DNA from: CAVXNB01 sp963763085
Lineage (GTDB): Bacteria; Actinomycetota; Acidimicrobiia; Acidimicrobiales; Bog-793
Assembly (NCBI GenBank): GCA_963763085.1
Contig: CAVXNB010000001.1
Coordinates: forward strand, 682,001-746,000
DNA length: 64,000 nt
Reading direction: 5' to 3'
Shown: positions 54,560 through 63,760 of the stretch, piece by piece
Numbering within the stretch: position 1 is the stretch's first letter
How the letters are laid out: each line of letters begins with the position of its first letter
Position numbers and translations under genes: made by a program
Notes under the pieces: generated by a model
Database searches by the model: none
The model's input: only the letters and a program-made list of their open reading frames with translations
What the model was told of the DNA's origin: nothing

Positions 54560-56059
54560 TTAGCCAGGGGCCGGTGTGGTCTGGTTCGAAGGATCCTTCG
54601 CCTTCGCGTTGATCAGCACCGCGCTGACGATCGCGCCCGCCGCCACGATTGCCGCCCCTACGGCAAAGGCCACTGTGAACCCGTGTACGACGGCGTTCGG
54701 CGCGAGTCGCGGCCCGTGAGATGCGATGTAGGTTGCCGTAGCGGTGGCGGCGATGGTGTTGAGTAGGGCCGCGCCCAGGGACGCACCGACTTGTTGAGTC
54801 GTATTCACCATCGCACTGGCGACACCAGAGTCTCGCTCACGTACCTTGGTCAGCGCGGTGCTGCTCAAAGCGGGGAAGGCCAGGCCGAGCCCAACGCTCA
54901 TAACGATCTGCTGCGGAAAGAGGTGGGTCCAGTACGACGTGTGCACCCCGATCTGGGTCAACCACAACAGACCCAGGGCAGACGTGAAAAGGCCGACGGT
55001 AATCGCAATTCGCGGACCGATCTTGGGCAGCAAGGACGTTGAAGCCCCCGCGGCGACGATCACGCCGACTGCGAACGGAAGGAAGGCCACACCGGCTTTG
55101 GCTGCTGAGTAATGAAGAATCTGCTGCATGTAGTAGCTCAGGAAAATGAACATGGCGAAGAGGCCTACAACGTTGAGCAGTGCAGCCAGGTAAGCGCCGC
55201 CCCGATTCCGCTCCAAGACAACCCGGAGCGGCAGCAATGGAGAGGCGGAGCGAGCTTCCACCACGACAAACGCGGCTAGAAGGGTCACGCCCACAGCGAT
55301 CAACGTGAGCGTGGGCGCTGACGACCAGCCGTCAGTGACCGCCTTGGTGAACCCGTAGACCAGGCTGACCAATCCAGCCGTCGAAAGGAGTGCGCCCGGG
55401 ATGTCGTATCGGGTTGTCCCGCTGGCCCGGCTCTCACCGATAACCCGTGATGCCGCTACCGCTGCCAGCAAGGCGATGGGAACGTTGATCAGAAGGCACC
55501 ATCGCCACGACGCATATTCGGTGAGGAGACCGCCTGCCAGCGCGCCAATCGCGGCTCCAGCACCCGAGACGGCTCCGTAGGCGCCGAAGGCTTTGGCTCG
55601 TTCCCCGGCGTCGTGTTGAAAGGTGATGGTCAAGATCGATAGGGCCGCAGGAGCCATCAGCGCCGCAAATGCACCCTGCAGCGCTCGGGACCCGAAGAGC
55701 ATGGCTTGATCGACAGCCAAGCCGCCCAGCGCCGAGGCAGCCGCGAAGCCGATCAGTCCCAGCATGAACATCCGCCGCCGGCCCCCGAAGTCGGCAATGC
55801 GACCCCCGAGAAGCAGTAACCCGCCAAAGGCCAAGGTGTAGGCCGTGATGACCCACTGTCGGTTGGCGACCGAGATATGGAGTGCTCGCTGAGCCGACGG
55901 CAGTGCGATGGTCACGATGGAGGCATCGAGCACCACCATCAATTGGGCGATAGCGACGATAGCCAGGATGGACCAGCGTTTCGGGTCGGGACCGACCTCA
56001 GCTGAACTGACCCGCATCGTCTCGTTCGTATCGCTTAGGGGTACAGCTATAGGTTCCAT
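54560..56059 (-). CDS. MFS drug exporter, DHA2 (14-TMS) type
   Basis: 499 residues with about 14 hydrophobic helices. Motif A region GGRIADFGGRRRMFMLGL, an early QLMVVLDASIVTIALPSAQ typical of DHA2/EmrB-QacA exporters, and motif C-like AVSGAGAAIGALAGG. Proton-driven efflux is expected; the substrate is unknown. It follows the FMN reductase by 147 nt. Its DNA looks less GC-extreme than the housekeeping region, which may mean transfer. Confidence 0.9.
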   Translation of the reverse strand: MEPIAVPLSDTNETMRVSSAEVGPDPKRWSILAIVAIAQLMVVLDASIVTIALPSAQRALHISVANRQWVITAYTLAFGGLLLLGGRIADFGGRRRMFMLGLIGFAAASALGGLAVDQAMLFGSRALQGAFAALMAPAALSILTITFQHDAGERAKAFGAYGAVSGAGAAIGALAGGLLTEYASWRWCLLINVPIALLAAVAASRVIGESRASGTTRYDIPGALLSTAGLVSLVYGFTKAVTDGWSSAPTLTLIAVGVTLLAAFVVVEARSASPLLPLRVVLERNRGGAYLAALLNVVGLFAMFIFLSYYMQQILHYSAAKAGVAFLPFAVGVIVAAGASTSLLPKIGPRIAITVGLFTSALGLLWLTQIGVHTSYWTHLFPQQIVMSVGLGLAFPALSSTALTKVRERDSGVASAMVNTTQQVGASLGAALLNTIAATATATYIASHGPRLAPNAVVHGFTVAFAVGAAIVAAGAIVSAVLINAKAKDPSNQTTPAPG

Positions 56060-56206
56060 CTCACTTCTCCTTCATGGCGGCGTCGCCGGTCGACGCCGAA
56101 CCGTTTTTCAAGGCGCCGCGTTGCTGCTGCCTGATGTCTTGGATTGGATATTTGCTTCGTAGATCGCGGCTGGCGCAGTTGCTAGCGGTGTCTTGGAACA
56201 CTTCCT

Positions 56207-56866
56207 CTAGACCGCCTCGTCCTCGACCTCGTTGAGAGCGGCCGCTGCAGCTTGAATCCGGAATGCCGCCGGCGGAAGCTGGCCGTTGGCACGAGCCTTC
56301 TCGAGGACGTCAGACCACCACTTGAGATCGTCGAGGGCGGTCCGCAAGCTGATATCAGCGACGGGATTCACCGGCTGGTGGTCGGGAGTGAAGGCCTGAA
56401 ACACCTGCGGGAAGATCGTCGACGTACGCAGAGGCACCATCTCGGCTTCGACGGCGATCTGCGCAAGGTGCTCGATGGCGCGGACCCCTCCCGTTATTCC
56501 GCCGCTGTAGCCGACGGCGACGATGGGCTTGTTCCGAAACCCGAAGGAGACGAAGACGCTGTCGATGGCATTCTTCAACACCGCCGGTACCGAGTGGTTG
56601 TACTCCGGCGTGACGACAAGGAAGGCGTCACCTTCGGCGATCTTTCGGTTCCACGAGCGAACGACGGGGGACGAGTACGTCGGGTTGTTGAAGTCACCCA
56701 CGGTCTCGAACGTCTCCGCGAACATAGGCAACACCCAGTCGCGCAGGTCGAGAACCTCGACGTCGAAGCCCCCGTGGGCCCGTGCCCGGTCAATGACCCA
56801 GGGGGCAACCAAGTCGGCGGCTCGGCCGGGGCGGGTGCTGCCGATGATGATGTGAAGCTTTGACAC
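56207..56866 (-). CDS. NADPH-dependent FMN reductase
   Basis: 219 residues. Flavodoxin-like fold: LHIIIGSTRPGRAADLVAPW (FMN phosphate loop GSTRxGR), VTPEYNHSVPAVLKNAIDSV and VGYSGGITGGVRAIEHL. Family members reduce flavins, quinones or azo dyes. Lies between the exporter and the esterase on the same strand, with one copy of the 39-bp repeat 160 nt upstream of its start. Confidence 0.9.
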   Translation of the reverse strand: MSKLHIIIGSTRPGRAADLVAPWVIDRARAHGGFDVEVLDLRDWVLPMFAETFETVGDFNNPTYSSPVVRSWNRKIAEGDAFLVVTPEYNHSVPAVLKNAIDSVFVSFGFRNKPIVAVGYSGGITGGVRAIEHLAQIAVEAEMVPLRTSTIFPQVFQAFTPDHQPVNPVADISLRTALDDLKWWSDVLEKARANGQLPPAAFRIQAAAAALNEVEDEAV

Positions 56867-57025
56867 GATGGCTGTCCTCCTGCTCCCGAAGGAGCCCTAT
56901 AGAACTGTGAGGCGGGTTCTCAGTCGAAGGCTTCTCGGCGGGAAGGCAGTGGGCGCCGAGATCTGCCGTCGGGAGGTTCCCCCAATCCTGCGGGCACTGT
57001 GCATCGAGTACGACCATCGCCCCCG

Positions 57026-57064
57026 TCCAGGTGAGCCGCCATCACCGGATGCTGGTGATTCTCC
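57026..57064. repeat. 39-bp direct repeat, copy 1
   Basis: Identical over 39 bp to 58462-58500, with related sequence continuing about 13 bp to the left of each copy. Inside is a dyad ATCACC-GGATGCT-GGTGAT (57041-57059). This copy lies between the esterase stop and the FMN reductase start. Confidence 0.85.
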
Positions 57065-57088
57065 GACCCGCGGGCTGTGGTCAGGGCG

Positions 57089-58000
57089 TCATGCGGTAAC
57101 GAGTTCAGCGCTGGCGAAGTGCGCTGAGAGGAACTGCCCGGCTCGGTTGAGGGCGGCGCCCGCTTCGTCGAGCATGGGGTAAAAGGCCTGGAAGACGTGC
57201 GGCACGCCGGGAGTGACGTCCAGGGTGACGGCGACGTCGGCGATGGCGGCCACACGGGCGAGCCGGATGGCGTCGTCGAGGAGAACCTCGTGACTTCCGG
57301 CCTGGATGATGAGGGGCGGCAGGCCGGACAGGTCGGCGAAGATGGGGCTGATGAGGGCGGTGGCGGGGTCTTGTCGCCCGACGTAGTCGGGGACCCGAGC
57401 TTGGAGGTTCTCCCGGCTGAGCAGCGGGTCGACGGCGCGCTTCGTGTCCATGGTCGCCCCCGCCAGGGTCAGGTCGGCGTACGGCGACATGACGAAGGCG
57501 GCAGCCGGTAGTGGTAGCCCGTGATCGCGGGCGTTGACCAAGGTGGCGATGGCAAGCCCGCCGCCGGCGGACTCACCTGCGAAGGCGATCTCCGCCGGGT
57601 CTATCCCGGCCTGCAGAAGAGCTTGGTAGGCGGCGAGGGCGTCGTCGACCGCTGCTGGATACGGGTTCTCCGGGGCGAGGCTGTAGTCCACGGAGATGAT
57701 CCTGGCCTGGGCCGGCCGACCGATCTGGGCGGCAAGGCCGGCGGCCTGGAGGGCGTCCCCGAGGACGTACACGCCGCCGTGGAAGTACAGAACGACATGG
57801 CGGGGTTCGACTCCGGTGACGGTGATCTCGACGGTCGGGACGCCGCCGAGTGGTACGGAGGTCACGGTGATGTCGGCGGGCAGTGGCTGCGCCGACGCCA
57901 GTTCCCGGAGCTGTCGGCGCTGCGCGTTGACGTCGCTGTCAGGAGGGAAGGCTGACTGTCGGAGGATTGCCTCGAGGTTCGCTCGCTGTTCGGCGCTCAC
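57089..58000 (-). CDS. HSL-family alpha/beta esterase
   Basis: 303 residues from the GTG at 58000, behind AAAGGAGA. The oxyanion HGG is in VLYFHGGVYVLGDALQAA, the nucleophile in AFAGESAGGGLAIATLV (GESAG), the Asp in HEVLLDDAIRLA and the His in PGVPHVFQAFYPML. This is the hormone-sensitive-lipase (GDXG) carboxylesterase type. It may hydrolyse an ester xenobiotic or lipid. It lies between the two copies of the 39-bp repeat. Confidence 0.9.
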   Translation of the reverse strand: MSAEQRANLEAILRQSAFPPDSDVNAQRRQLRELASAQPLPADITVTSVPLGGVPTVEITVTGVEPRHVVLYFHGGVYVLGDALQAAGLAAQIGRPAQARIISVDYSLAPENPYPAAVDDALAAYQALLQAGIDPAEIAFAGESAGGGLAIATLVNARDHGLPLPAAAFVMSPYADLTLAGATMDTKRAVDPLLSRENLQARVPDYVGRQDPATALISPIFADLSGLPPLIIQAGSHEVLLDDAIRLARVAAIADVAVTLDVTPGVPHVFQAFYPMLDEAGAALNRAGQFLSAHFASAELVTA

Positions 58001-58135
58001 GGAGGATCTCCTTTCGGTTGGAATTCCTGGCTGCACAAGGCGCTCGCCGATGTCAACCCGGTGCTGAGAATTGCCTGCCGGTGGGCGGCCCAGCAGCAAG
58101 TGTTGGCTCCAGGCAGGTGAGGAGGCGTCACCGGA

Positions 58136-58490
58136 TTACGGTGACACGGGCTGATACGTGGCGAAACCCTGCACCCCACGATTTCCGGTGCAAACGGTCT
58201 GAACGAAGATGGCCGGCATGAGGTAGTTGACGTAGCCGCCCGGTACGCCGGCGGCGATGATCGCTCCGCCGAAGACGTATCGGAAGAGGAGCACCACCAT
58301 GACCGGCTGCACGCTCGAGAAGAAGAGCGACTCGGCACGCGGGCGAAGGCGATGAGGTTGCGCTCCATGACGACGACCGAGTCGACGAGCGCCCGCCAGG
58401 GCGTCGCCTTGCCGCCGGCTGCCGGGGTCGATACCTGGGCGTCGACCGAGGATCGCCCCGATCCAGGTGAGCCGCCATCACCGGATGCTG
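58136..58490 (-). pseudogene. Truncated ABC-2 transporter permease fragment
   Basis: Only the first part of a DrrB-like permease is left. TPWRALVDSVVVMERNLIAF is followed, after a one-base break near 58335, by ESLFFSSVQPVMVVLLFRYV. Then FGGAIIAAGVPGGYVNYLMP and AIFVQTV follow, after which homology stops and unrelated residues lead to TAA at 58136. A complete permease has about 250 residues and six helices; about 100 remain. No ATP-binding partner is nearby. The frame break could be an assembly error, but the loss of the remaining helices is real in this sequence. Confidence 0.7.
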
Positions 58491-58500
58491 GTGATTCTCC
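58462..58500. repeat. 39-bp direct repeat, copy 2
   Basis: Second perfect copy, 47 bp before the GTG of the LuxR-type regulator and upstream of the permease fragment/esterase on the other strand. The dyad ATCACC-GGATGCT-GGTGAT is at 58477-58495. Its place in two control regions suggests a shared operator; duplication by recombination is the alternative. Confidence 0.85.
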
Positions 58501-58546
58501 TGGTTGCTGGGGCAGGGTCGCTCGATAGCGGCGCCCTAGTCTTGGG

Positions 58547-61251
58547 GTGGTGAGTCCGAGACGTCCGAGCGCGCCGAGACGTCCGACCTCGCCCCACTCC
58601 GGGCGGGCCTCGACGGGCGTCTCGCAAGCCGTGGGTCTGCTTCGTCGTGATGACCTCTTGGCCGCGCTGGATCGCGCCACCCTGAGGAAGGTGACGGTCA
58701 TCTCGGCGCCTCCGGGGAGCGGGAAGACCTCGCTTCTACGTGCTTGGTCTGACCCAGCAAGAAATGATCGCCGAGTGGCCTTCGTGTCGGTGCCCCCTGA
58801 CCAGCAGGATGCTCAGCAATTCTGGCTCGCCGTCTTGGACGCGATCCGTCAAACCGATGCCATCGCTTATGCACCAAGGAAGGCGGCTGCGCCCGATTTC
58901 GACGGCGACGTGATGGTCGACATGGTCGTATCGGAACTCGCGAAAGCGGCCGGAGTCGTGGTGTTGGTCATAGACGATCTCCACGAGTTGAGTTCCGCGG
59001 ACGCTCTCTTACAGCTTGAGGGCTTGCTCAGCGTTCTTCCGGAATCGGCGCGCATCGTGCTGTCGTCTCGTCGCGATCCGTCGATCAGACTGCACCAGCT
59101 CAGGCTTGCCGACGAGGTCGCCGAGCTTCGGGCCAGCGATCTGCGGTTCACAGCGAGCGAGACACGCGAACTGCTAGCCGCCTCTGGGATCAGTTTGTCC
59201 GATTCGGGGGCGGCCGCGTTGTACGAACGCACGGAGGGCTGGGCAGCTGGCTTGCGCTTGGCGGTGATTTCTCTCAGCGGTCACCCGGAACCCGACCGCT
59301 TCGTCGATGAGTTCTCGGGGACCGACAGGGCGATCGGGGAATACCTGATGGCCGAGATGCTCGACCTCCAGCCCATCGAGGTTCAGAGCATGCTGCTGCG
59401 GACCTCGGTCGCCGATCGCTTGAACGGCGAACTGGCCGACCTGCTGGCTGGCCGCACAGGCTGTGAGCAGATGCTGCTGGCACTCGAGGACTCCAACGCA
59501 TTCGTCGTTTCGCTTGACGCCCAACGCACGTGGTTCCGCTACCACCAGCTTCTGGTGGATTTCTTGCGCCTGGAACTGCGCCGAACCTTGGCTGAGGAGG
59601 CTCCTGGGCTCCACCGCAAGGCCGCAGCGTGGTTCGCTGATCACGGTCACATCCTCGAGGCCATTCGACACACGCTCGCCGCCGGCGACTGGCCCGATGC
59701 GGCCGGGCTCCTCGCGGACCACTTGTTCAGCCTGGTGCTCGACGGTCAGGAAGGCAGCCTTGCCGCGTTATTGCGATCGTTTCCTGCCGGGGCATCGGCT
59801 GGGCATCCTGAGCTGGCTTTGGCTCGCGCAGCATCGCAGCTCGCGCACGGACGGCTCGAGGACGCATCGGCTCACCTGGCGATGGCTGAGTCCCATCTGG
59901 ACAGCGCGCCTCCCGCCCGTCGCCGTCGCCTGGCGATAGCAAATGCGTCCCTGCGGTTAGCGCTCGCGCGACGTAGCGGCCAGTTTGCGGAAGTAATCGA
60001 GCAAGTGAATCTGCTCGGAACCTCGACTGCAGGTGGGTCGGGCGACCTCATCGGGGTGGATACTGAGTTGCACGCAGTTGCGCTGATGACCCTCGGCATC
60101 GTCGAAACGTGGTCCGGTAAATTTGCCGATGCCGAGCGGCATGTCACCGAAGGAGCGACAATCGCTCAGGCGATCGGCCGACCCTACATAGAGGTCGCGT
60201 GTCGCGCGTATCAGGCGTTTCCCTCAACGCTCATCTCGCTCACCAGCGCACGTGAACGCGGTCGTCACGTGTTAGCCCTGGCCGAGGGCTATGGCTTGAG
60301 CGATCGCCCGGTGCTCGCGCCGGCGTTAGGGGCGCTTGCCGCGATCGCGGTGTGGACGGGCGAGTTCGAGGAGGGAGAGCGCTTCCTCCGCCACGGTTGG
60401 GAAGTCTTCCAGGCAGACACTGACCCTGCTGCCGCGGTGCTGTTGCACATGGTGACGGGAATGTTGCATGCCGGTCGCGGCGAGCGTCGATCGGCACTCG
60501 AGGCGCTAACCGCAGCAGCCCAGGCGCAATCCCTTCTCACCGGTGTGCATATTCTCGCACCGGTGATCGCCGAATGGCTGGCTTGTCTCGGGATGCCAGA
60601 CGAAGCGCGCGACGGCTGGACGAGTTCTCCACCGCACACGAATGGATGGACGCCATAGACCTCGCGCGAGCAGCAATCAGCCTGGCAGAGGGAGACCCTG
60701 CCACGGCGCTCGCTGTCCTCGGAGACGTTCAGCGCATGATGCCACCGTCCGGCTCTCCGGCGTACGCACTCGTCGAAGGACATGTGCTCGCTGGCCTCGC
60801 GCACCTAGCGCTAGGCGATCGGAACGCCGCTGCTGCTGAAGCCGAGGCCGCGCTCGCTGCTGCTGAACCAGATCGGCTGATCTTCCCGTTTGCTATGGCC
60901 AACGCAGCCGGGCTCCTCGACGTCCTCCCACGTCACGAAACGGCGCATAGCTCGTTGCTCGCCGATGTCGTTGACCTACTACGAGGCGCACCGGCGCCAC
61001 GCATGGACCGGGAACGTCCACCGCAATCGGAGGAGCTCAGCCCAAGCGAGCTGCGAGTGCTGCGATTCCTGCCGACAAACCTCACACGGCCCGAGATCGC
61101 GCGATCGCTCCACGTCTCCGTCAACACCGTCAACACGCATGTCCGCAGTATCTACTCCAAGCTCGGCGCGAGTGACCGCAGTTCGGCCGTGCGACAAGCA
61201 CGCGAGCTGCGGCTCCTTGCCATTGGGCGCGCAACATCGCCGCCGAAGTGA
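58547..61251 (+). CDS. LAL-type (MalT-like) LuxR transcriptional regulator (one-base frameshift)
   Basis: Large ATP-binding regulator. P-loop VISAPPGSGKTSLLRAW near residue 55, Walker B VVVLVIDDLHEL, sensor-like SARIVLSSRRDPSI and winged-helix part. Then TPR-like helices follow and a C-terminal LuxR HTH: LSPSELRVLRFLPTNLTRPE and VNTVNTHVRSIYSKLG. One base is missing near 60610. Restored, the gene has 902 codons. It probably senses a small molecule and controls the adjacent esterase/reductase/exporter genes. Starts at GTG 58547 or 58550. Confidence 0.88.
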
Positions 61252-61353
61252 TTCTGCGTCCGCGCGCGAACAAATCATCTGATTCCGGTGGCGACCGCTC
61301 ACTGGGCCATGCCCCAGCATCACCGCGTGGCCACACAGCACGGCTGCCAGTAC

Positions 61354-61554
61354 ATGATCCGGATAAGGGGGCGCCTCGGAGCTACCGCTCTGTCCGCGTT
61401 TCCAACCATGGGGTCGGAGATGCGAGGCGGCGAGACCGTGCTCACGGGCTCGCTTGAGGATCGGTCAGCGGTGTACGGGGTTCTAGCGCAGATAGAGGCG
61501 CTTGGGCTCGAGATTCTCGAATTTCGCCAAGTCGGTGCCATCGATCGCCCCTGA
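61354..61554 (+). CDS. Small hypothetical protein
   Basis: 66 residues from the ATG at 61354 (MIRIRGRLGATALSAFPTMG, then ETVLTGSLEDRSAVYGVLAQ and LGLEILEFRQVG). It has the look of a family of small actinobacterial proteins with an IRxRGxLGAT start and xLxQIEALGLEL end, recognised only by pattern. An in-frame GTG at 61327 is an alternative start. It is about 100 nt after the LuxR gene. Confidence 0.65.
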   Translation: MIRIRGRLGATALSAFPTMGSEMRGGETVLTGSLEDRSAVYGVLAQIEALGLEILEFRQVGAIDRP

Positions 61555-61925
61555 GCCCTAGCTGCTCGCCGCCTGCCGAGTACCGCAACCGTTCCGGGCT
61601 TCGGTCCCGCTCGCCGTCCCGTCCGTCCGGGCGGCCTGGCGCCGCCGCGTGTGCTGGCCGGCTCTCCGGGGTCTGCTCGGGTGACGCGCGTCAAGCCGGA
61701 TCGGCATCATCGTCATCGTCGAGCGGGTTGTCACGTTCCGGAAGATCGCTAGGCCTCCATGCCGGTCAGCTCCGTCGGCGCGTCGCGACAACAGGTGACC
61801 TCCTGACGCGTCGTGTAAGTCACTACCGGAACGGTCTTTACGGCGCGTAAGAGGGCGTTCGGCGTCGGTGTTCTGCGTCGCCGATCTGGTCTTCGCTGCC
61901 CAGCAGACTTTAGTGGTCATCCGCG
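61555..61925. other. 371-bp region with no gene seen
   Basis: Both strands were read. Open frames here have no recognisable family or ribosome site. A short dyad TTACG-GCG-CGTAA lies near 61838-61850. It is probably promoter DNA for the APH-type gene. Confidence 0.5.
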
Positions 61926-62675
61926 ATGATGGCCGATGTGGAGGAGATCGATGTTGTCGTCGCCCATAACGAGCGCGCGACCCTGCGCGTCGGCGACGTG
62001 TTCCTGAAGGTCGACGCTGATCAGACCCGTACCGACGTCGAGGTTGAGGCGATGGCGATGGTGCCGGTCCCGACCCCGAAGATCCTGTGGCGGAAACCGC
62101 CCGTGCTCGCGCTCGCCGCGCTCCCGGGGACGGCACTCGGCCACCTCGGCGAACCGTCGACCGCTTCGTCGGCAGCGTGGGCTGCGGCCGGTAGCGCCGT
62201 TCGGACGCTGCACGCCTCACCGCTGCCGCCATGGCCCGGTCGGACCGTCGACGAGTTCGCCTCACAGCTCGACGCCGAGTGCGAGTGGCTCGTCGCCAAC
62301 GACGTCCTTCCCACCGAGGTGGTCACGCGCAACCGCCGGCTCGCCGAGACTGCGCTCCGGCCGTGGACACCGGTGTTCATCCACGGCGACCTGCAGGTCG
62401 ACCACGTCTTCGTCGCCGGTGACGAGGTCACGGGCGTCGTCGACTGGTCTGAGGCGCGTCAGGGCGACGCGCTCTTCGACCTCGCCACCCTCACGCTCGG
62501 ACACGAGGAGCGCCTTGGCGACGTCGTCGCCGGCTACGGCACCAACGTCGACCGCGACCTCGTCCGCGCGTGGTGGTCGTTGCGATGCCTGCTTAACGTC
62601 CGCTGGCTGGCCGAGCACAGCTTCGGCCCGCCCGAGGAGATGCCCGAAGTCGCCATTCTGAGATCGGCGCCGTGA
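61926..62675 (+). CDS. Aminoglycoside-phosphotransferase-family kinase
   Basis: 249 residues. Compact APH fold: N-lobe VVAHNERATLRVGDVFLKVD, catalytic loop FIHGDLQVDHVFVAGDEVTG (HGDLxxxH) and metal site VVDWSEARQGDALFDLATLT. Family members phosphorylate antibiotics, sugars or homoserine-like metabolites. No resistance function can be claimed. The Asn of the usual HGDLxxxN is His here. Confidence 0.85.
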   Translation: MMADVEEIDVVVAHNERATLRVGDVFLKVDADQTRTDVEVEAMAMVPVPTPKILWRKPPVLALAALPGTALGHLGEPSTASSAAWAAAGSAVRTLHASPLPPWPGRTVDEFASQLDAECEWLVANDVLPTEVVTRNRRLAETALRPWTPVFIHGDLQVDHVFVAGDEVTGVVDWSEARQGDALFDLATLTLGHEERLGDVVAGYGTNVDRDLVRAWWSLRCLLNVRWLAEHSFGPPEEMPEVAILRSAP

Positions 62676-62752
62676 GGCGGCACGAGCCCTAAGGGTCGCT
62701 AGTGCCCGATCCTGGTCGACAGGGCAGAGGAACACTCGGAAACGGGAGAACA

Positions 62753-62774
62753 GACTGAGGGTATCAACTCAGTC
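62753..62774. terminator. Hairpin between convergent genes
   Basis: GACTGAG / CTCAGTC, a perfect 7-bp stem with an 8-nt loop, between the ends of the APH-type and DUF2442 genes. No strong T-run follows on either strand, so the terminator role is tentative. Confidence 0.45.
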
Positions 62775-62857
62775 AATAGTCAGCGTGGAGCGACGGAGAT
62801 GATTCGCAGCGGCCCAAGGGCGTTCAGCGCCTAAGGCAGGGTTGGCGACGCTACTGG

Positions 62858-63163
62858 TCAGGCCGATTGGCGAGCAGCTGTCACGTCTCGGAAGCCGAGC
62901 GGCTTCTCCGGCTCGTGATCACCGTGAAGGACTTCAGGTGCCAAGTCGAGTCCGTTCGGCCAGACGGCGGTGCCAGCTTCGGGGTCGACTCGGACCTGGG
63001 CGAAGAAGTTTGGGTCGTCAAGGGGCTTGATCAGGGACGCCTGAGTTTCCCCGGGCGTGAACTGAATGTCACGGACGGCGCCGTCATCGAAGAGCAACCG
63101 CATGACGTGCGGTCGGAGGATGGCAACTCCCACGACGATCGGGGTTGGTGAGGGCGTGGTCAT
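62858..63163 (-). CDS. DUF2442-type protein
   Basis: 101 residues from the ATG at 63163 (MTTPSPTPIVVGVAILRPHV). LLFDDGAVRDIQFTPG, LIKPLDDPNFFAQVRVDPE and GTAVWPNGLDLAPEVLHG are the DUF2442 pattern. These proteins are often linked to DUF4160/toxin-antitoxin-like modules; no partner is seen here. It lies downstream of the MarR gene on the same strand. Confidence 0.85.
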   Translation of the reverse strand: MTTPSPTPIVVGVAILRPHVMRLLFDDGAVRDIQFTPGETQASLIKPLDDPNFFAQVRVDPEAGTAVWPNGLDLAPEVLHGDHEPEKPLGFRDVTAARQSA

Positions 63164-63213
63164 GCGAGGGCTTCGATGGTACCTGTCATGATCACCGACG
63201 ATGGTGGGCCTAA

Positions 63214-63681
63214 TCACTGGAGTCGACGAGCGGCGGGAAATGATGGGGTTTCGGTCAGCGCGTCGATACAGGACGAGAGCGCGCTCGCGAGTCTCGATCT
63301 AGCCGGGTCGGAGAGCTTGCGGAGCATCTGCTCCTCCACGGCATTGACCGCATCGGCGGCAGATCTCAGAGTCCGCCGACCAGCCTCAGTTAGCGCGGCT
63401 TGGAGGACGCGTCGGTGCTGCGGGTGAGGGCGCCTCACCACGAACTGGACCCTCTCCAGCTCTTGCAGTACGGCGTGCATGCTCTGTGGCGTCACGAATG
63501 CCTGACGAGCGAGGTCGGCATTCGAGAGCCCGGGTTCTTCATCTAGAGCGGTGAGGACGGCGAACTGGGTCACCGTGAGGTCGTGAGACCCGAGAGCATC
63601 CGCCATCGTGTCGTGCAGGACCATCTGCGCCCTCTTTATCAAGTAGCCCACTCTGGCCGTCGTGACCTGGCCCACGCTCAC
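63214..63681 (-). CDS. MarR-family transcriptional regulator
   Basis: 155 residues from the GTG at 63681. Winged-helix core: LTVTQFAVLTALDEEPGLSN, ADLARQAFVTPQSMHAVLQE (recognition helix) and wing VVRRPHPQHRRVLQAALTEA. Dimer helices flank it. It probably represses itself and the divergent VOC gene through the dyads just upstream. Confidence 0.9.
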   Translation of the reverse strand: MSVGQVTTARVGYLIKRAQMVLHDTMADALGSHDLTVTQFAVLTALDEEPGLSNADLARQAFVTPQSMHAVLQELERVQFVVRRPHPQHRRVLQAALTEAGRRTLRSAADAVNAVEEQMLRKLSDPARSRLASALSSCIDALTETPSFPAARRLQ

Positions 63682-63686
63682 CTCAT

Positions 63687-63703
63687 TATCAGTTCACCTG
63701 ATA
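63687..63703. promoter_or_regulatory. MarR operator candidate 1
   Basis: TATCAGTTCACCTGATA, a perfect 6-bp dyad with a 5-bp spacer, 6 bp upstream of the marR GTG. MarR proteins bind dyads of this size. Confidence 0.7.
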
Positions 63704-63706
63704 CAA

Positions 63707-63723
63707 TGTCAGGGTGCCTGATA
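63707..63723. promoter_or_regulatory. MarR operator candidate 2
   Basis: TGTCAGGGTGCCTGATA, the same dyad with one mismatch, starting exactly 20 bp after the first. A weaker third copy (ATACAGGCTACCTGATC) begins at 63721. Two-turn spacing suggests cooperative binding on one DNA face. Confidence 0.6.
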
Positions 63724-63760
63724 CAGGCTACCTGATCCCACTCACAGAAATGGACACCCA

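Noticed and set aside
54411..61925. Integrase or transposase for a tRNA-Cys island
   Set aside because: Both strands were read and no integrase, recombinase or transposase motif was found; no second copy of the tRNA 3' end was seen.
61558..62265. Minus-strand frame opposite the APH-type gene
   Set aside because: Arg/Ser/Thr-rich product without motifs, antisense to a gene with clear catalytic residues.
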